This document shows positions 12,405 through 24,625 of a stretch of 64,000 nt of DNA, one piece after another (the first letter of the stretch is position 1; every line of letters begins with the position of its first letter). The notes under the pieces are model-generated. The model was not told the DNA's origin. It saw nothing but the letters and a program-made list of their open reading frames with translations, and did not search any database. A program made the translations under genes and the position numbers. Source of the DNA: Galerina marginata (Eukaryota; Basidiomycota; Agaricomycetes; Agaricales; Galerinaceae); the NCBI GenBank assembly GCA_023014335.1, contig JAECYW010000007.1:496001-560000 (forward strand), in the 5' to 3' direction.

Positions 12405-14830
12405 CTAGGCCTCTGCCTCGACTGCTACTGACGAAAGCGGAATGGCTTTCGTTCGGGGAGGAGGGCGCAAACCTTTTGCTTTCATGCGTTTCCGTTTGGC
12501 TTCTGCATAGTCAATCGCTGATCAACGGTCATTAATATTAGAAATCAGACGAAGCGTACCTTCAAGATAAGGGCGATCTTCCTCTTCATCGAATCCGGTA
12601 AAATCTGTCGTTTTTGGCACATCCGTCATGAACTCTGCGTCGACCATTACAGTGTCCTCTTCCGTCTTTGATGAAGGTGCCCGTAGGGTCTTGGACCGTT
12701 TCTCTACTTTGAATTTAGCAACAAAGAACCCATCCATGTTGTGGACATGCGGGTAGAAGCGTCTCGTAAGACTGACACTGGGATTGAAGGTCTTCCCCCT
12801 GTATTTTGTGAAGCCCTCGCGGCCAAACTCTAAACCAGTATCCACGAGCTTCACGTTGGGTCGTTTTCGGAGAGCGTAATCTACCACAGCTTCATTCTCG
12901 TCGACTGTCACCGAGCAGGTTGAATAAACAACATATCCTCCGGTTTTTGACTCTGGGCTGATACTGTCGATCGCGCAGAGAATGAGCTGTTTTTGAAGGT
13001 GGGATAACAGGGTGAAATCGCGATCCGACTACAAAATTAGAAGGTCAATGGAAGAACGCCAAGAATAAATCTGTACCCGAATACCTTGTTGATCTTTACA
13101 CTTGGATCTTTGCTGATGACTCCGGTACCGCTACAAGGTGCATCCAATAATACCCGATCGAAGCCACCCATGACTTTAGGGAACTCGCGTCCATCGTAGG
13201 AACAAACTACGACGTTTTTGCATCCCAGGCGGTGGACATTGGCGGTTAAACTTTTCGTCCTGGCCTTGTTCGCGTCATTCGCGAAGACTACACCGGTGTT
13301 TTGCATAAGTGAAGCCATGTGCGTTGTTTTCCCTCCTGGAGCGGAGGCCATGTCCAAGACACGTTCGTTGGGTTGAGGAGCAAGTGCGATGACAGGTAGG
13401 AAAGAGGATGCTGCTTGGAGCATGTAATGGCCGGCCAAATATTCCGGAGTAGCACCGACAGGGACACTACTCTCGAATACCTGGAGTCCAACGTTGGTCC
13501 ATTTCCCGATAGGTTCCAGATTTACACCACGGTTTACAAGTGCCTGTGCTAGATCACGTCGCCGAGTTTTCAATGTGTTTGTCCTAATTGTCACAGGTCG
13601 AGGAACCTCGTTTGCTTCGAAGAATTCTATAGCCTAAATAGTAGTTCAACATGGGAAACTTCGAGAAGGGATTAAAAATATTACCTCGTTGACTGGAAAC
13701 AGTAAGAAGAGCTTCTCTGCCAAGAAGTCATTGTAACCATAATAACTGGCAATGTCGGCGACCAGTTGATCAATATAGTCAGATCGGCCACTGGATAATC
13801 AAAAAATAAATCCAGACATAGAGATCGAAACAGTGATTTATGCATACCGACCCGTCTCCGCTCGGCGGCTAAATTTTCCAAGGACGCGAACGCAGTCTCT
13901 CATCCGCCTTTGCACAAGTTGAATATCCGGTCCACCAGCTGCTTTTTCCTGCTCACGTTCAACCGCAGTGGGGAGATGAAATTGCTCGGCATTCATATCG
14001 CCATTAGCATCCTCTTCTGCATCCATATCCACGTCGTCGTCGTCGGAAACCAAAGCTTGCAATTCTTCGGCGTCCAATGCGGCGTCAGCAGCGGCACGAG
14101 CCTCCAGTTTTTGTGAACGTTCAGCCATATTTGCCATCGTCACAGGCTCGTCGTTGTCCTCGTCTGCGCTATCTGCGCTATCTGAACTGGAATCGTCTGA
14201 ATGTGTTGGAATTATTTTTTTCGGCCGTCCAGCCTGTTTGGACTTTTTAACTTTGGTGGGTAGAATTTCAGGCTCGTTATCGTCGTCGTCAGAACCAAAG
14301 TCAAACTCCTGAGCTGGGGTTCGTAGAAAGTCATCCCTGAAAGAAGTTAGATAAAGAAATCAAAATATGGAATAAAATAAATAAAAATATCTCACTCGTC
14401 CTCGTCAAGATCTTCAAGGCCACCTTCAAAAACATGGGGTTCATCGTTGTCGCTGTCATTGAATAGAGACCTAAGATAAACCGCTTGAGGTGTTACATTC
14501 CAGAGAGTTAACAGAACGAAGAACACACTTTGTATGTGCATTTAAATCCTCATCGTCCTCGACGTTCTCCCATCCCTCTGAACCGTCTTCGTCAGATTCC
14601 ACCGGAGCTTTCTTCTCACTGGGTTTTCTTGGTTTCGGCTTCGATAGTGATTTTCCTTTACTGTTCCCGTCGAGATCCTTTACCTTTTTTGTTGGCCGTA
14701 AAACGGATTTTTCGTCGCCTTGCCTTTCCTGTTCAGCCTTACGCTTTCCCAGTTGTTTTTTGGACGTCCATACATCTTTTTGTTCGATAGGCTCAGGTGC
14801 GGCTTGCTTGTTCTTTGCGCGCCGACCCAT
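12405..14830 (-). CDS. NOP2: 25S rRNA (cytosine-C5)-methyltransferase Nop2
   Basis: Nucleolar m5C methyltransferase needed for 60S ribosome assembly. The start [19 protein letters not shown] is at 14830. The N-terminal third is basic then acidic ([28 protein letters not shown]). The RsmB/NOP family core has the SAM-binding motif [16 protein letters not shown], motif [19 protein letters not shown] and the catalytic cysteine motif [14 protein letters not shown]. Both catalytic cysteines (PCSGTG and TCS) are present. The C-terminus is short and basic ([11 protein letters not shown]). There are about seven short introns and a total near 700 residues, typical for fungi. Confidence 0.95.
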
Positions 14831-15719
14831 AGTTGCAGATGTGATATAGTGGCTTGAGCAGTGAAGGTTGAAGAATGATACAGTAATCGCTAAAACCAAA
14901 AAAAAGTCATAATACATAGGCGCACGTGCATTTGATGGGAATTAAACCCGCCAGCCAAGAACCTATTGATAATTGATTTCGAGTCATTGAAGTCAGAAAA
15001 ACGCTTGCTCTAGATCTATTACACAAGTGGCCGGTGACCAGCTTATATCCAACATGCGCAATTACTAGACTCCCCCGGACCCCTAGGCTCGAGAGACTGA
15101 CATCGAGTCTAACGGAGGCTTCAATGGAACTCATTCGGCCCAAAGGTTTCTGAGAGACGACATTGTCGCGATCCACATCTTGTGTCAACATACACATGTT
15201 CCGCGAAGAGTCGCCTAATCTCTCGGAAAAGCTGAAATACCCCATTGCGTCTGCGTTCGTACTCAAATTCCTAGTGGATTCTCAATTAGGATAGGGTATA
15301 TCATCGTTCCTTCGCATTGTTGAAAGGGGAACCGCTTCTTTAGGAGAGACGAAGTCGGCGGGTCTATTTCCTCTCGCTGTTGCCTCATTTGACAACGCAA
15401 GTCAGTATGTTTGCAGGGTACATCATGTTTTGCTGGTGTCGGGAATACCAGGTAGACCGGTGACCGCCCCCTCTAAGAGGGGCATTCCTCCCCTCCCTCA
15501 TTCTACGGCTGGTCACGAGTCTAGATACCAGGACTTTGCATTTCAATGTTTTCTTGTCACCTCCCGAGTTCACAGTGCATGCCCAGCATTTCACTTCCTA
15601 AAGCTGAAGATGTCTTCTTAACGTGTTGAATAAATGCCTATCACACAGCAACTTCCTAAAGCATGAGCCCATAGAAAACGATATATATATCTGTAGTATC
15701 ATGTGAATGAAATTCGAGA
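14831..15719. other. intergenic, no supported gene
   Basis: About 890 bp between Nop2 and the methyltransferase stop. A 119-codon frame on the minus strand (14907-15266) has no recognisable motif and atypical composition. I found no tRNA-like fold. Confidence 0.45.
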
Positions 15720-16712
15720 TCACTCTGCTGCGGTCAACTTCAACTTCCATAACTCGATGCCTTCCCATTCTGATTTCTCCCAATTAACCCTCTTCTCCAG
15801 AGCTTTCAGAATTTTTTTGTGGGGGACCCGTTCAACAGAGAATTTCCAGTTTTCCGAAGCACTTTTGAGAAGATCGTCGACGAGACCTGGATCACGGCGC
15901 TCAATGCAGAGAAGAATCGGGGGAAAGCGAGAAGCAGAAGCCGATAGCCTACTTAAAGTTTGAAGAGTACGTAGAAAAGGCTCAACTAACTCGGTCTTGT
16001 ACACAGTGTCTGCTGAGAAAATAAGATCGAAAGGTGGTTGCAGTATGGAGACCTCGGCCGCGGGAGTGAGGGCTGAATGCGACGCAATGGCGTGCTCATG
16101 GTCCCATGCCCATTTATCGGGAGGAACTGACCAGTCGAGCTCGCTAATCTGGATTATTCCAGAACCGATTGGGAGATTGGGAAGGTTGTTCTTGATATTC
16201 TTCTTGAGAACAGAAGAAATTACATGCGGTATATCCGTGGCGAGTACGTCCCAACCCAGGGAGGATAAAGCAAGCCTTATAAGCAAGATGTAAGAATAAG
16301 ATGGGCCCACATAGAAATTATGACATACGCAGTCAATCCTATCCCACTTCCCAGTTCGATCGCTCGCGGTAGGCGACAAGAATTGCTGATGAACGGTTTG
16401 AGTCTGGTGTGTGTTTGAGCAAGATACATTGCCAGACATTGTCCGCCAAGCCACAAGGCAGTCCCGTTTGATATGCCATCATCTTGCTGAGATAGCACGA
16501 AGGTAGAAGAAGCGAAGGAGTAAGAAAGAAGAGGAATGCACTTTGTGAGGTGAGCCGGTGAAGGGTGCATGTTCAACTTCCAAATTAGTGTTTGTTTGGA
16601 TTGCAGGACGCCAACAACTCTCATCATCCTCGTGTTCTCCTCGCCCAACGTTGTCCTCACCGTTCACGTCCTCGAAAGCCCAGCGGCCCGTTGTGCTGGC
16701 CGTTCCCTGCAA
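15720..16712 (-). CDS. METTL21-like protein lysine methyltransferase; 5' end uncertain
   Basis: Seven-beta-strand SAM methyltransferase of the METTL21/EEF1AKMT group, which methylates Lys on chaperones or elongation factors. Motif I is AIELGSGIGLTA, joined across a short intron to LALSSLGWDVLATD. The DxxY-type motif is FDLIFSADTVYKTE. A second intron joins IQTNTNLEVEHAPFTGSPHK to QDDGISNGTALWLGGQCLA, which looks protein-like throughout. The problem is the start. The upstream exon in this frame runs back to a stop with no ATG, only TTG at 16712. An ATG at 16627 opens another frame that reads through the proposed intron (MMRVVGVLQSKQTLIW...). The true start may need an extra 5' exon. The 5' end lies within about 135 bp of the divergent RhoGEF start. 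Confidence 0.75.
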
Positions 16713-16761
16713 GGTTCTCTTCTGTAGTAGTTTTCCTCTCTAGAGAGCCTTGCTACGTGTC

Positions 16762-19700
16762 ATGAAGGCTTTTTTCCATCGCCTCCACCTTGGTGGGGCT
16801 AAGGACAAGGACAAGGACAAGGATAGGGAGGCTGCTAACTCTCCCAAGGAGAAATTTCCACCATTGCCTTCTTGGCCACCACAGGAGCCCCAAAGACCCG
16901 TCTCGACGTCCACCACACCGGCTTCGATCGCTTCGTTCAAGCCGCTACCCGAACTTGTTCCTTCCCAATTATCGTCCCAACTGTCACCTCGTCCTTCGCC
17001 TCCCGTAGAAGCTTCCCCATCGCCGTCTCAAAACGATCTACGTTCTAATGCCAGCATATCTTCTCCAAAACCGGCAACTGCACCCCTCCAAGCAGAAGAT
17101 ATTTCTCAGGAATCGTCTGGTACCACCTCAGAATCTGCAGGGCGGAGCTCACGTAAAACAAATGGCTCTATTAGCGTGAGCGCTGCGACCGACGTGCAAA
17201 AGAAGGTCGCATTCCTTTCTCCTCCCCAGTCCCCAGTCGACCTTGACCGAGCTTTGCCGGATGCACCGATCGGCAGCACCCTCCCCAGTTCTGCGCCTGT
17301 TCCCCTCAAAACAACTGCAGCGCGTTTTCAGGCCATGTACGGTAAGGAACCTCGAGTATCTATATCTATCGGGGCCTCCTCGTCCAAGACCGATGTTGCG
17401 GGGACGAACAAGACCACTGTCAAGGCGACGTCAACGCGCACTGCCTCCCCTTACCTTCAGAAAACCTTTGAAGCCTCGGCTCAGTCTCTCCGTTCCGGCA
17501 CCCCTTATTCTCAAATGTCCAACAATACGAGCGCAAGTCGCATCCTTGCTGCTCAATCTTGGAGCGAGGTCACTGAAGACGACCTCGTTTCGAATATTGG
17601 TATGCGAGAACGCACGCGACAAGAAGTATTGTTCGAAATCATTTCCAGTGAAGAAAGGTACGATTTTACATTGATTTCCCAGTTTCCCTAATTTATTTTG
17701 CAAGTAAAGATACGTTCAAGAGCTGGTGAAAATGAAAGATACCTTTATTGATCCTCTTCTTCACCCTTATTCAATTACCTCCACTTCTATGGCTTCGACA
17801 CCAAATTTGGATTATGATTATTATCGTTCTGATTCACCTTTCGAATCGACGGACAACCTTCCTCCCATTGCAGCTCGCTTCATGTCGCCCACCCCCTCTA
17901 TGAATCCGCCTCAGGGTACTGCTTCGCCTCGATCCAGAGATGCACCGAACATTGATGGCGAGTCTCTTGAAACCGACGAAGAGGAAGAAGCTGCTGATCG
18001 AGCTGGGCGATTATACGACACGTCAAGGAGACCAGGGACAAGCACTGCTTCACGTAGTGACCATCCTCGATCTCCATACCGCCTTGCACCCACAAGGTCT
18101 ACAGGTCGTGCAAGCGGCACATCCGTTCCCTTTCCTTCCCGATCCCATCATTCGCTTCCACCCGCTCCTCGCAACCCTTTATCCGCATCTACCCATTCTT
18201 TGGGACGCCAGTCTATTCTTGTCGAACGAGACCGTGAACGAGAACGAGACCGTGAACGAGAACGAGACCGCGATCGTGAACGTAAATACAGTCATGGACA
18301 AGGAGATTCACCAAACAAGGGTATGCTTCGGAAATTTAGGCGAAGTCAGACTAATGCCGATGGAATTCTTGGTGGCGCCATTGCTCCACACCAACTGCCA
18401 GAGGATTTGCGAATCTGCCTCGAAGTGATAGATAGTGGTGTGTTCGATGGACACAAGCGCCTTTCAGAAGCTTTAAAAAAGCGATATGACGATCAATTTC
18501 CTCTTGTTCGGTCGCTCGCCGATGTCTTCGTGTCTAATGTAAGGTGTCTGACTGTTTGAATTGAAAGAACTTTGCTCACGCCATTTCACCAGTCGGACAT
18601 ATTCCATGGCTATGCAACATACGTTCTCCATCTAGAGCGTGCTCTAGAACAAGTTGATGCCGCTCTTTCAAATCATTCTACCAAAAAGCCCAAAAAACAG
18701 GACACGGCAGAATGGCAGAAAGTTTCCAAATTTCTCCAAAAGCTAGAGGCAGATGCATCCGACAAAGGCGAAACAGGGTTGGCCATCACGCTCTCAAAGC
18801 CTTTCCAGCGGCTTCTTAAATATCCCCTGCTCTTCCAAAACCTCCTCTTTCACACTGACCCCAGTACGTTCGAGTACGAAAGTACTCTGCAGATGGTAGC
18901 CGAGGTCGAAAATATTGTCAGAAGTATTGAAGACGAGAAGATTCAGAAGGAAGAACGCGATAAAACGCGAGATGTTTTTGCTCGTATAGAAGGATTGGAC
19001 AAAGTGCGACAGCTTGCCTTGCCCAAACCATCCCGCGTGCTCTTGGAAGAGAGGTCTTGTAGCCTTGGATTAGGCCCCCTCAATAGTCCACCAAAATCAT
19101 CGTCGCCGCCGCCTATCGTCAATCCCAAAGCGATCAAAGGAAAAACATCTTTGAAACGGATCACTGATGCTCTTTCCTCGAATGGAATTGGCGGGAAAAA
19201 AGACCTCTGGTTTGTCGTCTTCAATGATGTTGTCCTCCAATGCCAACGTACGGGGACTACGTCTTTGCCTCTCGTGGCCTCCACCAATTCTCGAGTGAAT
19301 TCCTTGCCAGAACTTCAAGGCAAGGCCAAATACGCGACCACCGGTCGCCGAAACTCAGCAGTGAAGCCTCGCAATATGTACAAATTCATCAAGGTGGGAT
19401 GATATTCTCAACTGCTGCGCTGTATCCTTCTCTGACTTAAGCATAGATCGAGACATGGGCAATTGGAGATGTATTGCAGCCCCGAGAAGGTGTAATTTCT
19501 ATGGAAGAGTGAGTCTCTCCAACTAGACCTACAAAGGAAGCCTCCCTAATCTCACTGTAACAGTATGGCAAAATCACGTGCGCAAGCTCTATCGAGCCAG
19601 CCCAGAATTGTACCGCTACCTGACGATGATGAACGGGACAATGGCGACGACTCTGACGACTCTGATAAGAAGAGCAAGATGAGCTTCTCTTACTGGGGTG

Positions 19701-20159
19701 CAGATAAGGTGACTGTTCAAAAGCCTCTCCTCAAAGGTCGTGCTGGCGTCAATCCAAGGAAAGGAGGCGGCGTCGCTTCATATGGACGAGAATCGTCCGC
19801 AAATGCAAAGTTTGGTACACGGCTGATGTCTGATGGCTCTTCCCATACTCGTCCTGGAAGTCGCCGACCACAGGCGGTCGTTACTCCAACGACGCGCCGA
19901 CAACCCCTTTCCGATGAAGGTCCCAACTATGCAAGAGCTACTATCACGCGTCCTGCTTGGGATACAAGTACTCGTTCTCCGATCCCTAATCCTACTAAGC
20001 GTTCACGAAATCCGTCGCAAGGAAGTCCGTCGACAAAGACTCAGATTACTGCCCCAAAAAATCCAGTGGCTTCCCCTGCACCCTCTGAAGATTCTGGGGT
20101 CGGCCTGTACCGTCAAATGCTTGCTAATGACCCCTCTTTTAGTAATAATAATGCTTGAA
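16762..20159 (+). CDS. RhoGEF (DH-PH) with long disordered regions and a DH insert
   Basis: Guanine nucleotide exchange factor for Rho-type GTPases, probably acting in polarity or cell-wall signalling. The start MKAFFHRLHLGGAKDKDKDK is at 16762. About 270 Ser/Pro-rich residues precede the DH domain, which opens RQEVLFEIISSEERYVQELV across an intron. After FIDPLLHPYS the DH helices are interrupted by about 190 low-complexity residues, including an Arg-Glu/Arg-Asp run near 18223-18290. DH resumes at LRICLEVIDSGVFDGHKRLS, with the hallmark ITLSKPFQRLLKYPLLFQNLL further on. A PH-like region has KKDLWFVVFNDVVLQC and NMYKFIKIETWAIGDV. The tail is disordered. About 1,070 residues from five or so exons. 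Confidence 0.88.
18223..18290 (+). repeat. short tandem repeat coding Arg-Glu/Arg-Asp run
   Basis: Imperfect 18-bp units (GAACGAGACCGTGAACGA and variants) encode RDRERERDRERERDRDRERK inside the disordered insert of the RhoGEF DH domain. Length variation between strains is likely. Confidence 0.7.
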
Positions 20160-20440
20160 CCAACATTCAAAGCGAGTTTGGCTCTAAAATTTCCTCAAAT
20201 ATATCCCTACAGTATTCCCATCATTATTCCCATCAGCACTTCGTTGTCTTTTATTCACGCCGTATTTTTATGATCATGCTCAAGTGTCTGACGTTACCCT
20301 CGTTTTATTCAACCGACCAGAAATGTTTTAATCCTCGCACATCGAAACAATCTTTACCATATTGCATTCTCCGTATTTACGACTTTCAACTAGATTCAAA
20401 CTGTACTATCATCACACTCCTTTGTTCCAACTTTGAAATT

Positions 20441-22785
20441 TTAATCCGTCCCATACGCTGCGTTGTGTATACTGACACTGCGACCACTGGGATCGGCGGC
20501 ACAACCCCAATCGCCTCTAGGTATCCATCTAAGAAGATGAGAAATGAGAAACACTGAGGACGACTAGACAAAATATCACATACCGAACGGCAGTGTTGGC
20601 GGCGGCTTCTGATGGGAAAAGTCCTGGAGAGAAACGATAAGTAGAATGCTCTTAGGCCCGTGATCTGAGCAAAATGGTACCGTCGAAAATATTACGAATC
20701 AAGCAGGCTTCCTTGGTATCAGGTACGTCAAACGACCACCTCTCTCCTCGTTTGGCGAAATCCTGGTCGGAGACAACTTCAGCTGCGTGCTTTTTCATTC
20801 TATTAATTAATTAATTAGAAAGGCACAAACTAGTCCGTGGTGTGCTTTTATCACGTACCCATCGATCCAAGAGTAGCCAACCCCGTCGGAAAACTGCTCT
20901 TTCTGTCGCCACAAAATAGACCGGGGAAGATAGGGCTTTTTCAAAAAACTTTAGTTTGGACCTGGGTGAGGGGAAAAGGTACGCGCTTACCTTTCCGTTG
21001 GGTGCGCAGTCGAAGGCCTTTCTCAGAATATACTAAATGTATTTTAGTTATAATCAGCGCGAAATTTGCGGCGAGATGATACCTTCTCCATTTTTGGGCA
21101 TCCATCTTCGTCCACCTCCTGCGCTGCACCCTTACTGAAAGTTTTCTCCTTGGGATCGACGTTCATGGCAACTTCCAGGAATGCTTTGTCCAGAAATGGG
21201 ACTCGAGCCTCCAAGCCCCAAGCCATTGTTGACCTAGTTATATACTTCTCAGTCACCCAAATATTGTTTAAATAGGCGACAACTAACTTGTTTGCCCGAA
21301 GACAGTCGGAGGTATGGAGATTTTTGACGCGGCGGACACATTCTTGATGGAAAGAGACGGGGTCTGGAGCGGCGTGGAAATAAAGATAGCCTATAAAACA
21401 CAGCTGTTTGAGCAGTGGTCAATAGAACAATTCGAATTCAAAGTACCTCCAAGAATTTCATCGCTTCCTTCACCACTGAGCACCATCTTTACGCCCATAG
21501 CCTTGATTTTCCGACTGAGAAGGTACATAGGTGTGCTGGCTCGGACTGTCGTAACGTCGTAGGTTTCAAGGTGGTATATAACTTCGGGAATAGCATCCAA
21601 GCCTTCCTGCACCGTGAAGACGTATTCGTGATGGACCGTTCCTAGGTAATGGGCCGCCTTTCTTGCAGCCAGGAGATCAGGGGAGTTTTCCAACCCAATG
21701 GAAAATGAGTGCAACTGGGGCCATGAAGCGAGCGTTGCTATAACCCAGACAAGTGAGTCGATTATCTTTGTAAAATAAGAGCCTTTTCCTTACCGTCCTC
21801 GTCAACAAGCTGTCCGGTGGGACTAGCGGGCCCACTGATGGTTTCCTGCAGTTTTCTTCGTCGAATTTCAAACTGAGCTTGGACTACCTTCTCTGTTTCC
21901 CTAGCAGCAATAGCCGCTATTAAACTGCTGTCTAAACCACCACTAAGAAGAACCCCATAGGGCACTTCCGACATGAGTCGCTTTCGGACGGCGGCCTCCA
22001 AAGTTTCACGGATCAGGGTCAAATCGGAGGGTGTTGTGGGTATCGTGCCATTAGGTCCCTCCACGTCGCCGTTCCACCATGTAGGGTGGTAGTAGCGTGT
22101 CGTGGAGTCGTCCTTGCTGTCGTAGACGTGGCCTGGAGGGAAGGAGATGATTTTGTCGCACTCATCAACCAGCGCCTTCAGTTCTGAGGAGAAGAAAACA
22201 GCTCCTGCACGTTTAGAGCTCCAGCCTTGGTATAAGGTAGTAATTCCAATGGGGTCACGAGCAGCAATGATTCGCGGTGGAGATACGGATTCATCGAGAA
22301 GAACAAAGGAGAACATGCCATCGAGCATGTTGCACAATTCTTTGTCATGTTTCCGGTACTATGGGATAACGAAATTTTGAGAAAATGGGAACGACGGAAG
22401 GGACCTGGGCCTAGATACATACTAGAGGTATAATTACTTCACAATCCGAGTGTGTCTTGAACTTAACGTCGGGGCCAACACTGGTACGAAGAGCAATGTG
22501 GTTGTAGATTTCGCCATTGACAGCGAGGATGATCTTCCCATCTTCGCTAATCAGGGGCTGGGCACCAGTATCTGGGAAGAGATAAGCAGTATATCAAGCA
22601 GCCAAACATATTTGCTCACCGACACCGACAATTGCCAGTCGCTCATGGACCAGGATGGATCTATGTCCGACGTAGCATCCCGACCAATCGGGTCCACGAT
22701 GGCGCTGTTTTTTTGAGCATGCAATAAAATGGGCTCTATCGTTGGCCGGCTTATCTAGGCCGTGCACTGCTAATATTCCGCACAT
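20441..22785 (-). CDS. asparagine synthetase, glutamine-hydrolysing
   Basis: Makes Asn from Asp, Gln and ATP. The start MCGILAVHG at 22785 places the glutaminase nucleophile at Cys2. [10 protein letters not shown] and VNGEIYNH follow. The synthase domain has the P-loop [18 protein letters not shown], then [13 protein letters not shown] and [12 protein letters not shown]. The last exons need two introns to restore the conserved end: RNIFDG joins [12 protein letters not shown], then [17 protein letters not shown], finishing NAAYGTD at TAA (20441-20443). About ten introns and roughly 580 residues, normal for fungal ASN1/ASN2. Its 3' end faces the RhoGEF gene 281 bp away. Confidence 0.96.
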
Positions 22786-23228
22786 GTTGGGTATGCGAGT
22801 TGGAGGAAGGGAAGCAAAGTTTTTCCAGACTTGGGTCCAGCAACCTGAACATGACTCGTCGGACGATAAGATGCGATCGGCGGAAAAAAAAGAGAATACC
22901 CGAAAGTGTTCCTGGACTTCCTTAGGCGCCGTGACCTGTCAAGGTTGACCAGTGTCATCAAAGATACTTACAATGGTCCAGTCAAAACTTTACGCGTATG
23001 CTGCCATCCATATGGAACATTTCAATGATACGTGTCCACTTAAGATAACTAATTTAGTCGTAGTCGCTGGCATAGTAGACAGGCTTGTGCCATCGGCCCG
23101 CTTCAAGCTACGACGATCCCCAGATAAGATAGTTCGTATAACGATGCGTATAACATCATGAAGGTATAATAGGGGTATGCATATAGCGGAGGGTTATAAC
23201 CATGGCCTGTAGTCAGACTAACATGGCC
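22786..23228. other. intergenic, asparagine synthetase promoter, no gene seen
   Basis: 443 bp between the ASN start and the stop of the DUF6699 gene. No credible frame or RNA is seen. Confidence 0.5.
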
Positions 23229-24185
23229 TCATGCAACAACCATCTTCAATACCTCGAAACCATCTCCGGCCCTTAGAAGGCCTTTGAACCAGATCTTGCC
23301 TAGCAAATAATCAACCTGTTTGACTCCTTGGTTTAGCATTATCATTTCAGCTGATGGCATCCTCTGACATCTCTTCGTATACGCTCTGGAGACCATATGC
23401 TGTTGCTGGGGCGTTAAGCTCGCCCAGTGCACCTGTGATATTCGCATCTGCATCGAATTCCAGATCGCACTGAGAACATCACCAAGTTTGATCGGGGGGG
23501 CAATGGGCGAATATCCGTTCATGGGGTTGTAGTTCATGTCAATCGGCCAGTTGGGAATGAGATCGCATATGATATGGAGACTGTAGATGGGCGGGTGTGT
23601 TGCGACTTGATTGAGCTCGTCTGCAGTGATTGGCAGGGTTTGATTATTGCCTATGTATCTCATAGGCAGAAATTCCGGGGCAGAAACGTCGAAGATAAAA
23701 TCGGACCGTGGATTCTCGGCATTTAGGAATGGATGAAGGAAGAATTGAGGTGGTTGTGCTGGCGGTAGCTGCATATACGGAGCATATGGTGAGGTTGGGT
23801 GGTAGGAATTGTAACCAACATCCGATCGCGTCCTCTGGTGATAATATCCATTGGAAGGGGCCTGAAGCCACGCCGTGTTCTGGATTGTAGACGGTGCGGC
23901 GCCATTCCAAGATACTCTGCGCTCCCTAGGCCATGGATTGGGGGCGAACAATGACCCATCGGGAGAGCTGGGGAAAGGGACATTACTCGGGATATAAGGC
24001 AGAGGAGAATTCCCTAGATTAGGGGAAGGTGGTAGGGATGCAGCGCGCGCATAAGGGGAGGCATAAGGGGAGTTGTTGAGAGACAACTCGGGAATAAAGG
24101 GAGAGTTTTGTTGAGTATAGAATGGGGCAAGGTATGGGCTGTTGCGATAATTGACCTGAGGTGCGTAGACGTACGGAGCGCTCAT
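23229..24185 (-). CDS. DUF6699-type protein, function unknown
   Basis: Intronless frame of 318 residues with ATG at 24185. The first 150 residues are Pro/Ser/Tyr-rich and disordered (SPYLAPFYTQQNSPF; NNSPYASPYARAASLPPSP). The C-terminal domain, FFLHPFLNAENPRSDFIFDV then ITADELNQVATHPPIYSLHI and GDVLSAIWNSMQMRI, fits the DUF6699 domain that is expanded in Agaricomycetes. Its function is not known. It is divergent from the syntaxin gene with 440 bp between starts. Confidence 0.82.
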   Translation of the reverse strand: MSAPYVYAPQVNYRNSPYLAPFYTQQNSPFIPELSLNNSPYASPYARAASLPPSPNLGNSPLPYIPSNVPFPSSPDGSLFAPNPWPRERRVSWNGAAPSTIQNTAWLQAPSNGYYHQRTRSDVGYNSYHPTSPYAPYMQLPPAQPPQFFLHPFLNAENPRSDFIFDVSAPEFLPMRYIGNNQTLPITADELNQVATHPPIYSLHIICDLIPNWPIDMNYNPMNGYSPIAPPIKLGDVLSAIWNSMQMRISQVHWASLTPQQQHMVSRAYTKRCQRMPSAEMIMLNQGVKQVDYLLGKIWFKGLLRAGDGFEVLKMVVA

Positions 24186-24625
24186 GGCGGATGCGATTAT
24201 CAGGTTATCAGACGACTAGATATGCAAAGCGCCAGATTTTGTGGGATCTTGATGACTCCACTTCCTAGTACTGCGGATGTCTTTTTAGAACAAGTCAGTC
24301 GGAGTGCTTGCGACAGAAATGCGTCTTTTGTAGTCGGATGCCCCGATGCTCGCGGTTTCTGGTATTTACCACATCTCGGATGTATAAGGACAAGAAACTA
24401 CAGAGTCCATGGGCGTCAATTCCTAAATAGGACACCGCGCACCGAGGATAAACCCGCTTAATTTCCCACGCCGGTGCGGTTACTTTTGGTGTGCATTTGC
24501 CTGAGCACAGATTTCTGACCCGCCTTCTCACACCAGGCACCAGGTCATTGATCAGTCTGGAAGAGAGTGTACTTGGGTCGACAACTCTTTCTCTCCTGTA
24601 GCGGTCCCTCGTCTTTCTTTCTGGT
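24186..24625. promoter_or_regulatory. divergent promoter of DUF6699 and syntaxin genes
   Basis: 440 bp between opposite starts. No coding frame is convincing and no specific site is recognised. Confidence 0.45.

Noticed and set aside
14907..15266. 119-codon minus-strand frame between Nop2 and the methyltransferase
   Set aside because: No family resemblance, no compositional bias of a gene, no splice partners.
20805..20820. TTAATTAATTAATTAG short repeat as a mobile-element trace
   Set aside because: It is a simple 4-bp repeat inside an intron of asparagine synthetase; no flanking repeats.
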